This document shows positions 19,501 to 24,892 of a stretch of 24,892 nucleotides of DNA, piece after piece. Source of the stretch: RPQJ01 sp031404015 (lineage in GTDB: Bacteria; Pseudomonadota; Gammaproteobacteria; Steroidobacterales; Steroidobacteraceae). The notes beneath the pieces are model-generated. The model had not been told where the DNA came from and searched no databases. It was given only the letters and a program-made list of their open reading frames with translations. Positions within the stretch are counted from its first letter, which is position 1. Each line of letters starts with the position of its first letter. The translations under genes were made by a program, and so were the position numbers. The stretch covers positions 1-24,892 of the forward strand of contig JANNGT010000080.1 in assembly GCA_031404015.1 (NCBI GenBank). Direction: 5' to 3'.

Positions 19501-20965
19501 TCCGACCGACGAGCGAAATCTGGCCTGACACGTCGCCGACCGGCGTGCCCTGCCAGACGGTGCCGTCCGAACGCGTACCGGTCTGTCGCCGGTCGACGAA
19601 CACGGGCTGCCCGCGCAGCACGCCGTCACGTTGCACCGGACTGTTGGCCAGTTCATCGCCGCGCAACTCGGCACGAACGAGGTTGCTTTCCATCGCAAGC
19701 TGGGCACGGGCTCCGGCGACGTCGAGGCGGGCGCCTTGCTCCACGAGGATCCTCGAACCATCCGTGACACCGCCGGCGATCTGGACGGGGTTCAGAATTG
19801 CAGTGGAATCGCCCGGGTTGGCGCGCGCAGTCGCCTTGATCACACCGCCGGCCGCCGCGACGGTCGCGCCGGACCGCACGGTGATTTCCTTGCCCTGCAA
19901 CTCGATGCGCGATCTCGCCTGTTCGTTGACATCGACATCCGTTTCATCGGACTCGACCAGTGTCACCTCGGTCACGCTGCCGGCAGCGACCGTCAGGCTA
20001 CCGCCATTGCTCGCCCGCAACCGGTTGCTTCCCGGGATCGTGCTGCCACCGTCACGGGCCTGCAGGCGGATCGAGCCGTTGGCGCGGACACTGGTGCTCG
20101 CCGAGACCCGGCCAAGCTGGTTGACAGCAAGACCCGCGAGGGTGACGTTGCCGCGCTCGGCGATGATCTGGCCAACGACCTGCGTCGGATTCGCGGCGGC
20201 CCCGCCCGGCGCTCCATTGGTGACCGTGCCGCCGACACCGACCTCGACCAGCAGGCCGCGTAAGCCAGGATCATTGCTGGTGACGAGATAGACAGGCGAG
20301 CCGGCGGCGAGCAGGGCCTGACCACCCGGCGTCTCGATCCGGCCCTGGTTCGAAACCTCCGGGGCAAAGATCAGCACCTGGCCGCCTTCGCTGGTGCGAA
20401 TGACCGCCCCCTGTTCCACGGCCACGGCTCCGCTCACCAACTGCCCGGTCGCGTCCTCGTAGAGCTGCAAAGCGGCCGCGCCGGCGGGCGCCGCGCCGGC
20501 CAATCCGTTCTCCAGGGCTTGCGGGGTGATGTCGAGCGAGGTTGCGAGCAAGCCGCCCACGTTGACTTTCGCGCCGTCGGCGAAGACCACGCCGTTACGG
20601 TTCAGCAGGTACACGCGACCGTTGGCGTTGAGCGCACCGAAGATCCGCGAGGGATCGTTCTGGTGAATCCGGTTCAGCGCCGTTGCGCTGCTGCTCGGCT
20701 GGACGAAGTTTACGACTCCGTCGGCTGAGATGTTGAAGCTGGACCAGTTGAGCGTGGCGCTGTTGGACCCCTGAGTGACAGTCAGGGTGTTGCCGCTGGC
20801 GGTTGCGCCAGCGATGCCGGCCGTCACGAAGCCCGGGACGTTGCTGCCACAGACACCCGAGACACAGGGCACCGGCAGTTCGGCCGGTTGGACGGCGAGC
20901 GGCGAGACACAGGCTGCGAGCGCGAGCGCTCTGCGGACTGCATCGCGAACTTTCTTAGAAACCAT
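10580..20965 (-). CDS. Giant TpsA exoprotein, filamentous haemagglutinin family with DUF3739-like C-terminus
   Basis: 3461 aa, uninterrupted. Signal peptide about 1-28, a nearby Cys pair (CVSGVC), then the TPS secretion domain about 45-290: TLNWSSFNISADGVVNFVQPS, ALNRIHQNDPSRIFGALNANG and VYLLNRNGVVFADGAKVNVGGL are the FHA-type signature. The body consists of degenerate short repeats rich in Gly, Ala, Val, Leu, Asp and Ser (L-x-I-x-A-G-x type), expected to form a right-handed beta-helix. From about residue 3060 a non-repetitive segment, then SGDISLYFSR, GGEVNVGLASPP, ILVWSTNGDIDAGRGAKTA and GDVDLFAPRGVVNAGDAG match the DUF3739 region as I know it. The last residues hold C3448 and C3455 (CX6C). 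Start at 20965 rather than the frame opening at 21058: it gives a signal peptide and overlaps the TpsB stop. Secreted by TpsB; adhesin, matrix or contact role inferred. Confidence 0.92.
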   Translation of the reverse strand: MVSKKVRDAVRRALALAACVSPLAVQPAELPVPCVSGVCGSNVPGFVTAGIAGATASGNTLTVTQGSNSATLNWSSFNISADGVVNFVQPSSSATALNRIHQNDPSRIFGALNANGRVYLLNRNGVVFADGAKVNVGGLLATSLDITPQALENGLAGAAPAGAAALQLYEDATGQLVSGAVAVEQGAVIRTSEGGQVLIFAPEVSNQGRIETPGGQALLAAGSPVYLVTSNDPGLRGLLVEVGVGGTVTNGAPGGAAANPTQVVGQIIAERGNVTLAGLAVNQLGRVSASTSVRANGSIRLQARDGGSTIPGSNRLRASNGGSLTVAAGSVTEVTLVESDETDVDVNEQARSRIELQGKEITVRSGATVAAAGGVIKATARANPGDSTAILNPVQIAGGVTDGSRILVEQGARLDVAGARAQLAMESNLVRAELRGDELANSPVQRDGVLRGQPVFVDRRQTGTRSDGTVWQGTPVGDVSGQISLVGRSVQERNLSGGTVTLESQGDVVLAPGSVVDVSGGVLEFLDGFVNTTQLRGADGKIYDIGVADPNRVYTGILSTYTVNHDRWGVVESFDTFASPGRFESGYLEGKDAGSLQIVTPSAIIDGDVIGDVTVGRHQRRPAQAVPNGALYRPYDQFPLGAQLVFGAASFNAIDLVGGDVTIGGGLVLPTLTSSSGAPFDPARDALPDDFVTVLREELFGTAGITRLTVNSNGTVAIPEETTLALREQGALTIAAGAVDIAGDISAPSGTVNVTALLTNQSSAPYIGVDIRGTSSIDLAGLWVNESTLLNAPGAALPPLFTVGGKLSASARQGYIRLETGALIDVSGGARARPDGRIDAGAAGSISVSATPDPIFPQPDLLRFDATVRGYGLANGGSLTIAGSELCIATVACESGSWLSPQDLLTAGFGTISLRSTERGLTVRSGTSLDLRQANFVLHPGALSAVSGTPLASIADVALLTDDRRRPTNLSLTTSIPALPNGLLYTNDSFAAVGGLVVEAGALIQGDIGSSVTLRSNSTLTVEGTILAPSGNISLTLDNSLAIGEVLDAQGIWLGDGGLLDASGAVRLQANALGLRLGDVLDGGSVSLTAQRGSIVVNPAATINVAGTAAVLDVPQSPGASSDTQPRNIVSDGGRISITAADAALLSGSLQAGPGAPGGSAAGGELFVTLNANDRAGSGERYQLTFTERRVVLTDAASPVSVRPGSSLPEAFFGRALVSDDQIAAGRFDSVTLAAATTVGTDDFSNEVVAPGTVELNGNVALGLRRQFVVDAARLGGTGNSEIEAPYISVGHSNRGYQQTPDLDGQLGGTLALRGSLIEVVGNSLIDGFAAVGLLSSGDIRARGVQGLGATTVSGSLTTSADLLLRADQVYATTLSNFLIDVARPVDGNLRIEGNGGDPGTVLSAGSRLRLRATTIEQSGILRAPFGAIELIAQDLRLAPGSVTSTSAEGALIPFGGLQAGTDWVYGLQGQTLVVGETTPVPEQRVLLNADTVDIAAGATVDLSGGGDMLAYEFIPGPTGKLDVLAAGVSPGLFAIVPGLDIKYAPYDPQESPDTQLAVGDIVHLSAGVAGVPEGDYVLLPAAYALLPGAFVVSAVAGYQDLAAGTRVTQLDGSTIVSGYRAVANSTIADARTGGFEVRTAAQVAELARYDTTRASKYLASRAAATGSAVRLPVDAGLLSIAAGSQLSLLGSLQAATAGGRGAAVDISADNLLVTNATVAVPGTVLLDPEQLAALGAESLLLGGRRSSGPDGTAIMTEATNLTIAGDARLSGPQLLLVARDSLTVAAGAELVASGDLAQLADTFRLTGDGAALVISAGTQVGLLRSDEAGLTGTVLLEPGSRIEARGGSLALDASLDTRSAATLVLPQGSLSFGASLISIGSAPAGTPGLTLDATALSGLDLSELRLVSRSSVDLYGDLELDLERLVVDASGWQRRDAGLSARISAVDSITLLNSGGGTLGGDTVLGGTLQFAARHMAVGPGLQWLVGYETVRLDASDSILLTGEGGLRADGNLTIGTPVISVDRGARSALSSNGALTLEGQAPDAASASAGLGGRLELRGATVAIATRIEAAAGLVEVHSDGDLVLQNGAQIDVAGRLREFDGSSLAVAAGTVRLLTAGGDLTLDAGSRIDVSAAGVGRAGTVRLVAPTGALRINGLVDGSAARAADSGRIAIDVGAVGSVDLLNARLDEGGFYASRIVRQRGAGDLVVGSQGMRAEHVVLTTDAGRVLVTGSIDSSGQNGGRVVLNGGNGVQVDGRIDASALAPEGNGGLVELLAVRGGVWIGRDATIDVAAGGAGSRRPGRVNVRATREALLTVIDADDGNDEVSLAGTILGADRIGIEGYAAYDDSDGLIVGGTIDANNVAADEFNPLYADAMEFIAAESAILAGLGLAGDERVRLLPGIEIQTAGDLAVGPATESNQPAAVNWDLSGWRFGADGRTPGVLTLRTAGDLLFNGSLSDGFVGVTGNANSPALRLNVAAPSDSWAYRLVAGADLSAADLMAVDSATSGDVVIAAGNPSSSSATVSTFRMVRTGNGSIDVAASGDFILGNRASVLYTAGLASSTGALLGTGAIGLGGRGYPVDGGDIRLSVDGDIVGANALGPATDFTNQLVTDWLWRVGKSPAVSPNGFPTAWTVNFARFEQNVAALAGGNVTIEAGGDIVNFSASIPSVGIPSGTRANASTLTVEGGGDLTIRAGGDIRGGSYFVANGVGRLEAGGDISSADNPLAQGAVFPVIALADGLWELLARGSAGIEAVVNPTLLPQGRSQGTGAANQSVFATYAPDSRVQVEAVAGDVIIANNTPRLIEWLSPSMPLATESQQIALQIYAPGLRSVSYSGGFAFDRQISLYPAGGSVLEILAETSVTRVNPENPAVILQSDAEVAALPTPTAPQDNGAVLLEAFGSATSNSAVFHAATPVHAGDGSVSRIVARTGNVSFETPEGSLAGNTSLLSFATPTRVVAGGDIIDLPLAVQHDDANDITTLFAGGDIRYSVARSTDGSILSSSLGIDVSGPGSLQLVAGRNVDLQTSRGVTTLGNLQNPALPDFGAGISVLAGLNGVLPGYDDMTSRYLDAAYGPGASGDVGAYVEAVTGEAGLSPDEAQARFKQLAQYRADLLAFVEQHSVLENPSEDEALAIFRGYGTSLQRELLDRVLLAELRFSGRDAAGSNSKDFTRAFTALETLYPGSNPDLDQGEVNAFSGDISLYFSRVYSLGGGGDISFFAPGGEVNVGLASPPASFGLVKDSSQLGIVIRGPGSISSVSSGDLQVNESRVFATDGGNILVWSTNGDIDAGRGAKTAISAPPPTVTFDANGTPIIVFPATLTGSGIQTLATSDGVEPGDVDLFAPRGVVNAGDAGIVAGNLTIAATAVIGTDNIQFGGVAVGVPVDAGGLGASLAGPASAAGSASSAATTALDSGGKGAGEGEPLAGDDALSWLDVFVVGLGDESCDPKDLECLRRQKK

Positions 20966-22571
20966 ACAACACCTGGAAATGCACCCTGGAACTGCCGCGG
21001 TCGACGTTGTCGGTCGCGTCGAAGGGATAAGCCCAAGCGAGCGCGGCCTGCAGGCCATGCACGCCGTTCAGGCGCAAGCCGACACCGGCACTGGAAAGGC
21101 TGTAACTGCTGGTCTTCACGCCGTCCACTGGCAGCGGCTCCAGAATGCCGACAACGCCTGCATCGACGAAGCCGAACAGGTAGCTTGCGCCAAGGCTTTC
21201 TGGCCCCAGCTTCGACAACGGGGGTGAGCGCACCTCCACGTTGGCGAAGAGCCCGTTGTCCCCGAGCTGCTCGGCTTCCAGGTAACCACGCACCGACTCA
21301 GCGCCCCCGATCGAGAACTGTTCGTTGCTGATCAAAGGCGCCAGCGTGAGCTGGCCGGACATGCGCAGGAACAGCCGCGAATCGAGCATGAGCGGACGCT
21401 CGTGGCTCGCCTCGCCGCGCAGGTAGAAGTAGTTGGGCTTGGCCTTGTAGCGCTTGAACTCGAACTCATCCGTGCTGTTGCCCAGCCCTCGAATCCCGAA
21501 ATTGACACCCAGTGATTGCGTGGTCAGCGTGGTCTCGCCGCCCAGCGTGGCGGCGTACGCGGCAGACCAGTTGACGTAGCGCATCGGGGTGACATCGGTG
21601 AGTCCGTCCGGCTGCACGATGCGATCCTCGAAATCCTTGTAATCCGCGCCGAAAGTCAAGCTCGACGAACGGCGTTCGCCCATTGGCAAAATATTGATGT
21701 AGCGCAGGCCGTAGATGCGACCGACGCCCAGGATCGCCAGGCCGCCGAGTCCGCTGATCGTCGAAAAGTCGCTGCTGGTATCGACGACGTAGGCGGCGAG
21801 CAAGTCGCCGTTGTCGAGCGGCGCTACGTAGGTCGCGGCGATGACTCGCGATTCGTCAGGTTGCTCGGGCGCCGTCTGATATTGCAGCGACAGGCGGTGG
21901 AATTTCTGGAACAGGTTGTCGTAACTGAGATTTACGCCCACCCGGGTCCGGGTAGTGTCGGCCGTGTACCGATCGTTGACTTCGACACTGGCGTGCAACG
22001 GCAGTTCGTCCTTGACCCGCAGGTCGACATTCACGGTGCCGGGCGCAGCCCCTGCCTTCAGCACGGGCGTCACCTGCCGGTCCCCCGACTGGCGGTTGAC
22101 CACCGTGAGTTCATTCTGTAATTGCTCGAGGTTGACGACCGCGCCCGTCGCCAACGAAGGCAGTGCGTTGCGGATCTGCCCGGCCGAGAAGTAACGCGGC
22201 CCCGTGATGCGCACCTCAGCGAGCCGGCCCTCGGTGACGCGCAATCGCACCAGGCCGTCGACGACGTCCTGCTCCGGGATGTCGACAAAGACCGTGCCAT
22301 AGCCGCGATCGCGGTACAGTCCCTCGAGCGTCTCGCGCACCTTCTCGACGTCGGCCAGTGACTTCTGCGGGCCCAGGTGACCGTACACGGCCGCCTCGAT
22401 CTCGCGCGGCGCGAGGACGCTGTTGCCCAGGACGCGGTACTCCCAGACGTCGAAGCGGGAATCCTGTTGCGGTGCAGCCACCTGCGGTCCTGCATCCTGC
22501 GCGAGCGCACGGCCACTCACGCCGAGTGCGACAAGCCAGACCGCGGTGGCAAGCAGGACCGGACATCTCAC
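20955..22571 (-). CDS. TpsB two-partner secretion outer-membrane transporter
   Basis: 538 aa from the GTG at 22571. Signal peptide ends about SGRALA. POTRA region about 40-190 (FDVWEYRVLGNSVLAPREIE ... GLYRDRGYGTVFVDIPEQ, VRLRVTEGRLAEVRITG), then a FhaC/ShlB-type 16-strand barrel with the Omp85-superfamily loop motif SVRGY in FSIGGAESVRGYLE and a terminal aromatic (VLYGF). It exports the adjacent TpsA through its TPS domain. Start choice: the frame is open to a TTG at 22670, but that abuts the terminator tail and has no ribosome site; the GTG at 22571 has GAGG ten bases upstream and yields a compact signal peptide. The stop TAA lies within ATGGTTTCTAA, so 11 nt overlap tpsA and translation is probably coupled. 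Confidence 0.9.
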   Translation of the reverse strand: MRCPVLLATAVWLVALGVSGRALAQDAGPQVAAPQQDSRFDVWEYRVLGNSVLAPREIEAAVYGHLGPQKSLADVEKVRETLEGLYRDRGYGTVFVDIPEQDVVDGLVRLRVTEGRLAEVRITGPRYFSAGQIRNALPSLATGAVVNLEQLQNELTVVNRQSGDRQVTPVLKAGAAPGTVNVDLRVKDELPLHASVEVNDRYTADTTRTRVGVNLSYDNLFQKFHRLSLQYQTAPEQPDESRVIAATYVAPLDNGDLLAAYVVDTSSDFSTISGLGGLAILGVGRIYGLRYINILPMGERRSSSLTFGADYKDFEDRIVQPDGLTDVTPMRYVNWSAAYAATLGGETTLTTQSLGVNFGIRGLGNSTDEFEFKRYKAKPNYFYLRGEASHERPLMLDSRLFLRMSGQLTLAPLISNEQFSIGGAESVRGYLEAEQLGDNGLFANVEVRSPPLSKLGPESLGASYLFGFVDAGVVGILEPLPVDGVKTSSYSLSSAGVGLRLNGVHGLQAALAWAYPFDATDNVDRGSSRVHFQVLYGF

Positions 22572-22670
22572 GGGTGACGAACCTCGACGAACGAACGCAT
22601 GGACTGCAGATTTCCCCGGTGTGGCCCTGCAGCCTGCTCCCGACGGATTGCAGTTGCGTGAAACTTGCAA
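22572..22670. other. Leader/promoter interval of the tpsB-tpsA operon
   Basis: Short AT-richer interval after the terminator and before the likely GTG start. GTTGC...GCAAC forms a small inverted repeat, and AACTGCAA (22648-22655 on the minus strand) matches an octamer in the interval upstream of the RHH gene. No textbook promoter was recognised. If transcription enters from here, the leader is under 100 nt. Confidence 0.35.
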
Positions 22671-22704
22671 CGGAAAACGGCGGACACCGTTGCCGGTGCC
22701 CGCC
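22671..22704 (-). terminator. Rho-independent terminator after the PstS-like gene
   Basis: On the minus strand GGCGGGCACCG pairs with CGGTGTCCGCC (11 bp, one G-U) around a GCAA tetraloop and is followed by GTTTTCC. It lies 47 nt past the stop of the secreted cysteine-rich gene and just before the tpsB leader. It separates the two transcripts and makes the TTG at 22670 an unlikely tpsB start. Confidence 0.75.
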
Positions 22705-22750
22705 GCAGGTTCCCTCCGGCAGATGTCAAGCCTGCCGGGACCTCACCCGA

Positions 22751-24370
22751 TCAGCGGTTGTCCGCCGGCTGCTGCTTGGCCATGGCCGGCATGTTGCACA
22801 TGTTGCCCGCGCGCGTCTGCGTCGAGATCGGGTTGGCCGCGAGTTCCGCCACCGAGTACGGCGCGGTGCTCGGGTTTGCCACAGCCGGCAGTGCCAGCAC
22901 GCCGCCCTGGCCCCACGGGGTACTGGGGGTCAATGCGAACGTCCCGTTGATGGTGTTCAACGCGTCCACGTTGCCGAGGCGGTTGGAGACCAGCTGGACG
23001 ACTTGCAGGCGCAGGCCGGTGATTGCGCCAATGCCACCCGCCTTGACGCGGTTGACAGTGTTCTCACTGAAGAAATCATACGTGCCGTTCGCCGTGTTCA
23101 CGAGGTTGGGCGTTGCACCGTTGATGGCCACGAAGCGGAAGCCGTTGCCGCCGGGCGGCGTACCGGCTATGGGCGTACCCGTTGCCGCACCATAGTTCGA
23201 CGACGTCACCTCGGTCGACAGCACGCCCAGGCCCCAGAAGTTGCCGGTGTTCGCACTGGCGAGGCACGTGCGCACGTTGCCCGAGCTCGGAGCCGCATTG
23301 ATCAACGACCCTGCCGCGAATTGATTCGGCGAGTAGACCGTGTCCGTGATCGTGCTCAAATCGTCCGGCACCGCAAACCCCGTGACACCCGACGCGCAAC
23401 GCTGGTTAAGGAAAAATGCCTCGAACGTCGCCTGGGTGCCCGAGGTGGCCACGCGACGGCAGACCCGGACGAACTCATCCGCCGGGGCAGTGACGCCCGC
23501 TGCCGCGGTCAGCGCGGTGCCGTTCGCAGCCTTGAAATCGTTCCAGTCGAAGACCGTCTGGCTGTACAGCGCACTTATCTGCTGCTTTTCGAGCGAGGGC
23601 ACGCAGGCGGCTGTGTCGCGCGAGTCGACCGTCTGCGAAACATCCGTGTCCGCGAGGCAGTCCGGGCTGCCGATGAACTGGACCTGCTGCAGCGCGCGGT
23701 AGAGTGCCGTCGTCACTGGCACGCCGAACACGATCGAAATGCCCGGGACGGACGTCAGCAGTGCCGCATCCGCGCCCGGGGCCGGAAAGGCCAGGGCCGG
23801 TTCGTTGTCCGAGATGCCACCATTGGCGTCGTAGGTCGCCGACCCCGCAGTGTCCACCGGCGTCTGGACCAGCGTACAGCCGCTATGGTCGGTGTAGGCG
23901 AGCGTTGCAGTCGTGGCGGCGACGGCAGTCACCGTGCAGTCATTCGTCAAGCCGCCGACGTCGAGCCATCTGAGCGCGTGCGCCTGGCCCTTGGCGACCG
24001 CAATCAGCGGGTTGACGCCATTCGACGAGCCGCCCGCCGATTCCTTGTGGAAGGCGATCAGGGTACCGCCGTTGGCGCGGGTTTCAAAACCCCTGCCCGC
24101 GGTCACGGGGTGGTCATTGCTGACCCGGCAGGTGACGACGCGCTGGTTGGACGCGCGCCAGACGTCGATGTCGGCGAGGACGGGGTCGCAGATGCTATCG
24201 CCGTCCGCGGCGATCAGGCTCGTTTCGAGCACGTTGTCGGTCGCGGTGGCGCCGCCGAAGTAGATCTTGAGGGCCGCCGTGTACTCGGGGCCGCGGTCGA
24301 GGGCCTGCACGCTGCCGGCGCCGAGGGCGGCGACCACGGCAAGCGCGAGGGTGGAATTGGTGTGCTTCAT
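22751..24370 (-). CDS. Secreted cysteine-rich protein with PstS-like (periplasmic binding) motifs
   Basis: 539 aa. Signal peptide about 1-23 (cleavage VQA/LD). No confident family name. Three segments resemble in order the landmarks of phosphate-binding PstS-type proteins: ISDNEPALAF about 185, ALYSQTVFDWNDFKAANG about 270 (compare the PstS 'SGKITNWND' segment) and RRVATSGTQATFEAFFLN about 305-320 (compare 'RSDGSGTT'). The mature chain has ten cysteines, an even number suggesting disulfides and life outside the cytoplasm; classic PstS proteins have few. No transmembrane tail or sorting signal. It starts 28 nt after a VPLPA-CTERM gene and is closed by the terminator at 22671-22704, so the pair is an operon. 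AAGG is ten bases before the ATG. Ligand unknown; it may be a matrix protein and not a transporter component. Confidence 0.8.
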   Translation of the reverse strand: MKHTNSTLALAVVAALGAGSVQALDRGPEYTAALKIYFGGATATDNVLETSLIAADGDSICDPVLADIDVWRASNQRVVTCRVSNDHPVTAGRGFETRANGGTLIAFHKESAGGSSNGVNPLIAVAKGQAHALRWLDVGGLTNDCTVTAVAATTATLAYTDHSGCTLVQTPVDTAGSATYDANGGISDNEPALAFPAPGADAALLTSVPGISIVFGVPVTTALYRALQQVQFIGSPDCLADTDVSQTVDSRDTAACVPSLEKQQISALYSQTVFDWNDFKAANGTALTAAAGVTAPADEFVRVCRRVATSGTQATFEAFFLNQRCASGVTGFAVPDDLSTITDTVYSPNQFAAGSLINAAPSSGNVRTCLASANTGNFWGLGVLSTEVTSSNYGAATGTPIAGTPPGGNGFRFVAINGATPNLVNTANGTYDFFSENTVNRVKAGGIGAITGLRLQVVQLVSNRLGNVDALNTINGTFALTPSTPWGQGGVLALPAVANPSTAPYSVAELAANPISTQTRAGNMCNMPAMAKQQPADNR

Positions 24371-24398
24371 GATGTCGATACCTTATTGATGGTCTGGA

Positions 24399-24892
24399 TC
24401 AGGCTTTCGAGTTCGAACGACGGCCAAGGGCACCGACGCCGGCCAGGCCGGAGAGGAGCAGCCAGACGGCGGCGGGCAGCGGCACCGGCGCCGGTTCCGA
24501 GCCGCTGAAGGTCAGCGTGCCGTTCGAGGCGAGCAACCAGTTCCAGGCGCCGTTGACATCCGCAAACTGCGTGGCGGTGGTCAGCCCACCGGCCGACGGC
24601 GTGTTGGCGCCCGCGACCTGGTAGAACGCAAGGGCTTGGTTGAAGCCGGCCGCGGAGCCGACCTGGAAATTACCCTGGATCGTCGAGCCCCACAGGAACG
24701 GATCACCGAACGAGCCGGCGCAGCCGGTTGCGCTCGGGCAATTCTGATTGAAAGTAGTGACCAGGCCGGTGGACTGCACATTGACGGTATTCATCTGGGC
24801 GTTGGTCAGCGCTGGCGTCGCGAGGCCCGTCATGACGAAGCCCTTGGAGCCGTTTTGACCGACCGCGTCGCCCGCGTACACGTTGAACAGCA
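24399..24892 (-). CDS. VPLPA/PEP-CTERM sorting-signal protein (5' end outside window)
   Basis: The frame is open to the right edge (164 codons seen) and no signal peptide is visible in the part present, so the N-terminus lies beyond 24892; the in-frame GTG at 24881 is probably internal. The visible domain is Asn/Gly/Thr/Gln-rich with two cysteines (NCPSATGC) and is not recognised. The tail is PVPLPAAVWLLLSGL, a short hydrophobic stretch and RRSNSKA, an exosortase-type C-terminal signal. The tail is identical over 15 residues to that of the gene at 3491-4066. It is followed after 28 nt by the PstS-like secreted protein gene. Confidence 0.85.
   Translation of the reverse strand, partial: LFNVYAGDAVGQNGSKGFVMTGLATPALTNAQMNTVNVQSTGLVTTFNQNCPSATGCAGSFGDPFLWGSTIQGNFQVGSAAGFNQALAFYQVAGANTPSAGGLTTATQFADVNGAWNWLLASNGTLTFSGSEPAPVPLPAAVWLLLSGLAGVGALGRRSNSKA

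Noticed and set aside
10580..20965. Short Gly/Ala/Val-rich repeats in tpsA as DNA-level tandem repeats or a CRISPR-like array
   Set aside because: The repeats are degenerate protein-level beta-helix turns; no regular exact DNA unit or spacer pattern was seen.
22358..24508. Plus-strand open frame of 716 codons opposite tpsB and the PstS-like gene
   Set aside because: It crosses a terminator and several minus-strand gene borders, and its composition is that of a shadow frame.

Overview
The window is about 64% GC by eye. Every supported gene reads on the minus strand. Gene content suggests a Gram-negative, GC-rich proteobacterium, probably gammaproteobacterial, with a PEP-CTERM (exosortase-type) surface system: outer-membrane barrels, a two-partner secretion pair, TonB/ExbB/ExbD, a polysaccharide export module, and two proteins ending in a PVPLPAAVWLLLSGL sorting tail. 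No RNA gene, IS element or CRISPR array was seen. The organism call is inference.

Layout in transcription order (right to left). (A) 24892-22751: the 3' part of a VPLPA-type PEP-CTERM protein, then a secreted cysteine-rich protein with PstS-like motifs, closed by a convincing intrinsic terminator at 22671-22704. (B) 22571-10580: TpsB transporter (POTRA plus 16-strand-type barrel) overlapping by 11 nt a 3461-aa TpsA exoprotein with an FHA-type N-terminal secretion domain, a very long beta-helix-like body, a DUF3739-like end and a C-terminal CX6C pair. (C) 10410-4862: a tightly packed six-gene run of DUF2341/LamG-ExbB fusion, ExbD, TonB, putative porin, periplasmic coiled-coil protein and a small membrane-anchored protein. 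(D) 4583-3491: a ribbon-helix-helix regulator overlapping by 14 nt a second VPLPA-CTERM protein, preceded by a palindrome that could be its operator. (E) about 3351 to the left edge: Wza/EpsE-like export protein, EpsL-like beta-barrel and Wzz/GumC-like chain-length protein (cut by the window edge), preceded by a possible sigma-54 promoter.

How they may work together: B and C resemble the DUF3739-type TPS loci that carry their own TonB-ExbB-ExbD set (the P. aeruginosa pdtA/pdtB locus is the case I recall). I infer that they build one large surface structure, with the energy module serving the porin or the TPS export/anchoring step. D and E look like the edge of an exopolysaccharide/exosortase locus. 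The exosortase, tyrosine kinase and glycosyltransferases are not in this window. The most unusual pieces are the carbohydrate-binding-like domain fused to the ExbB motor subunit and the regulator/sorted-protein pair.
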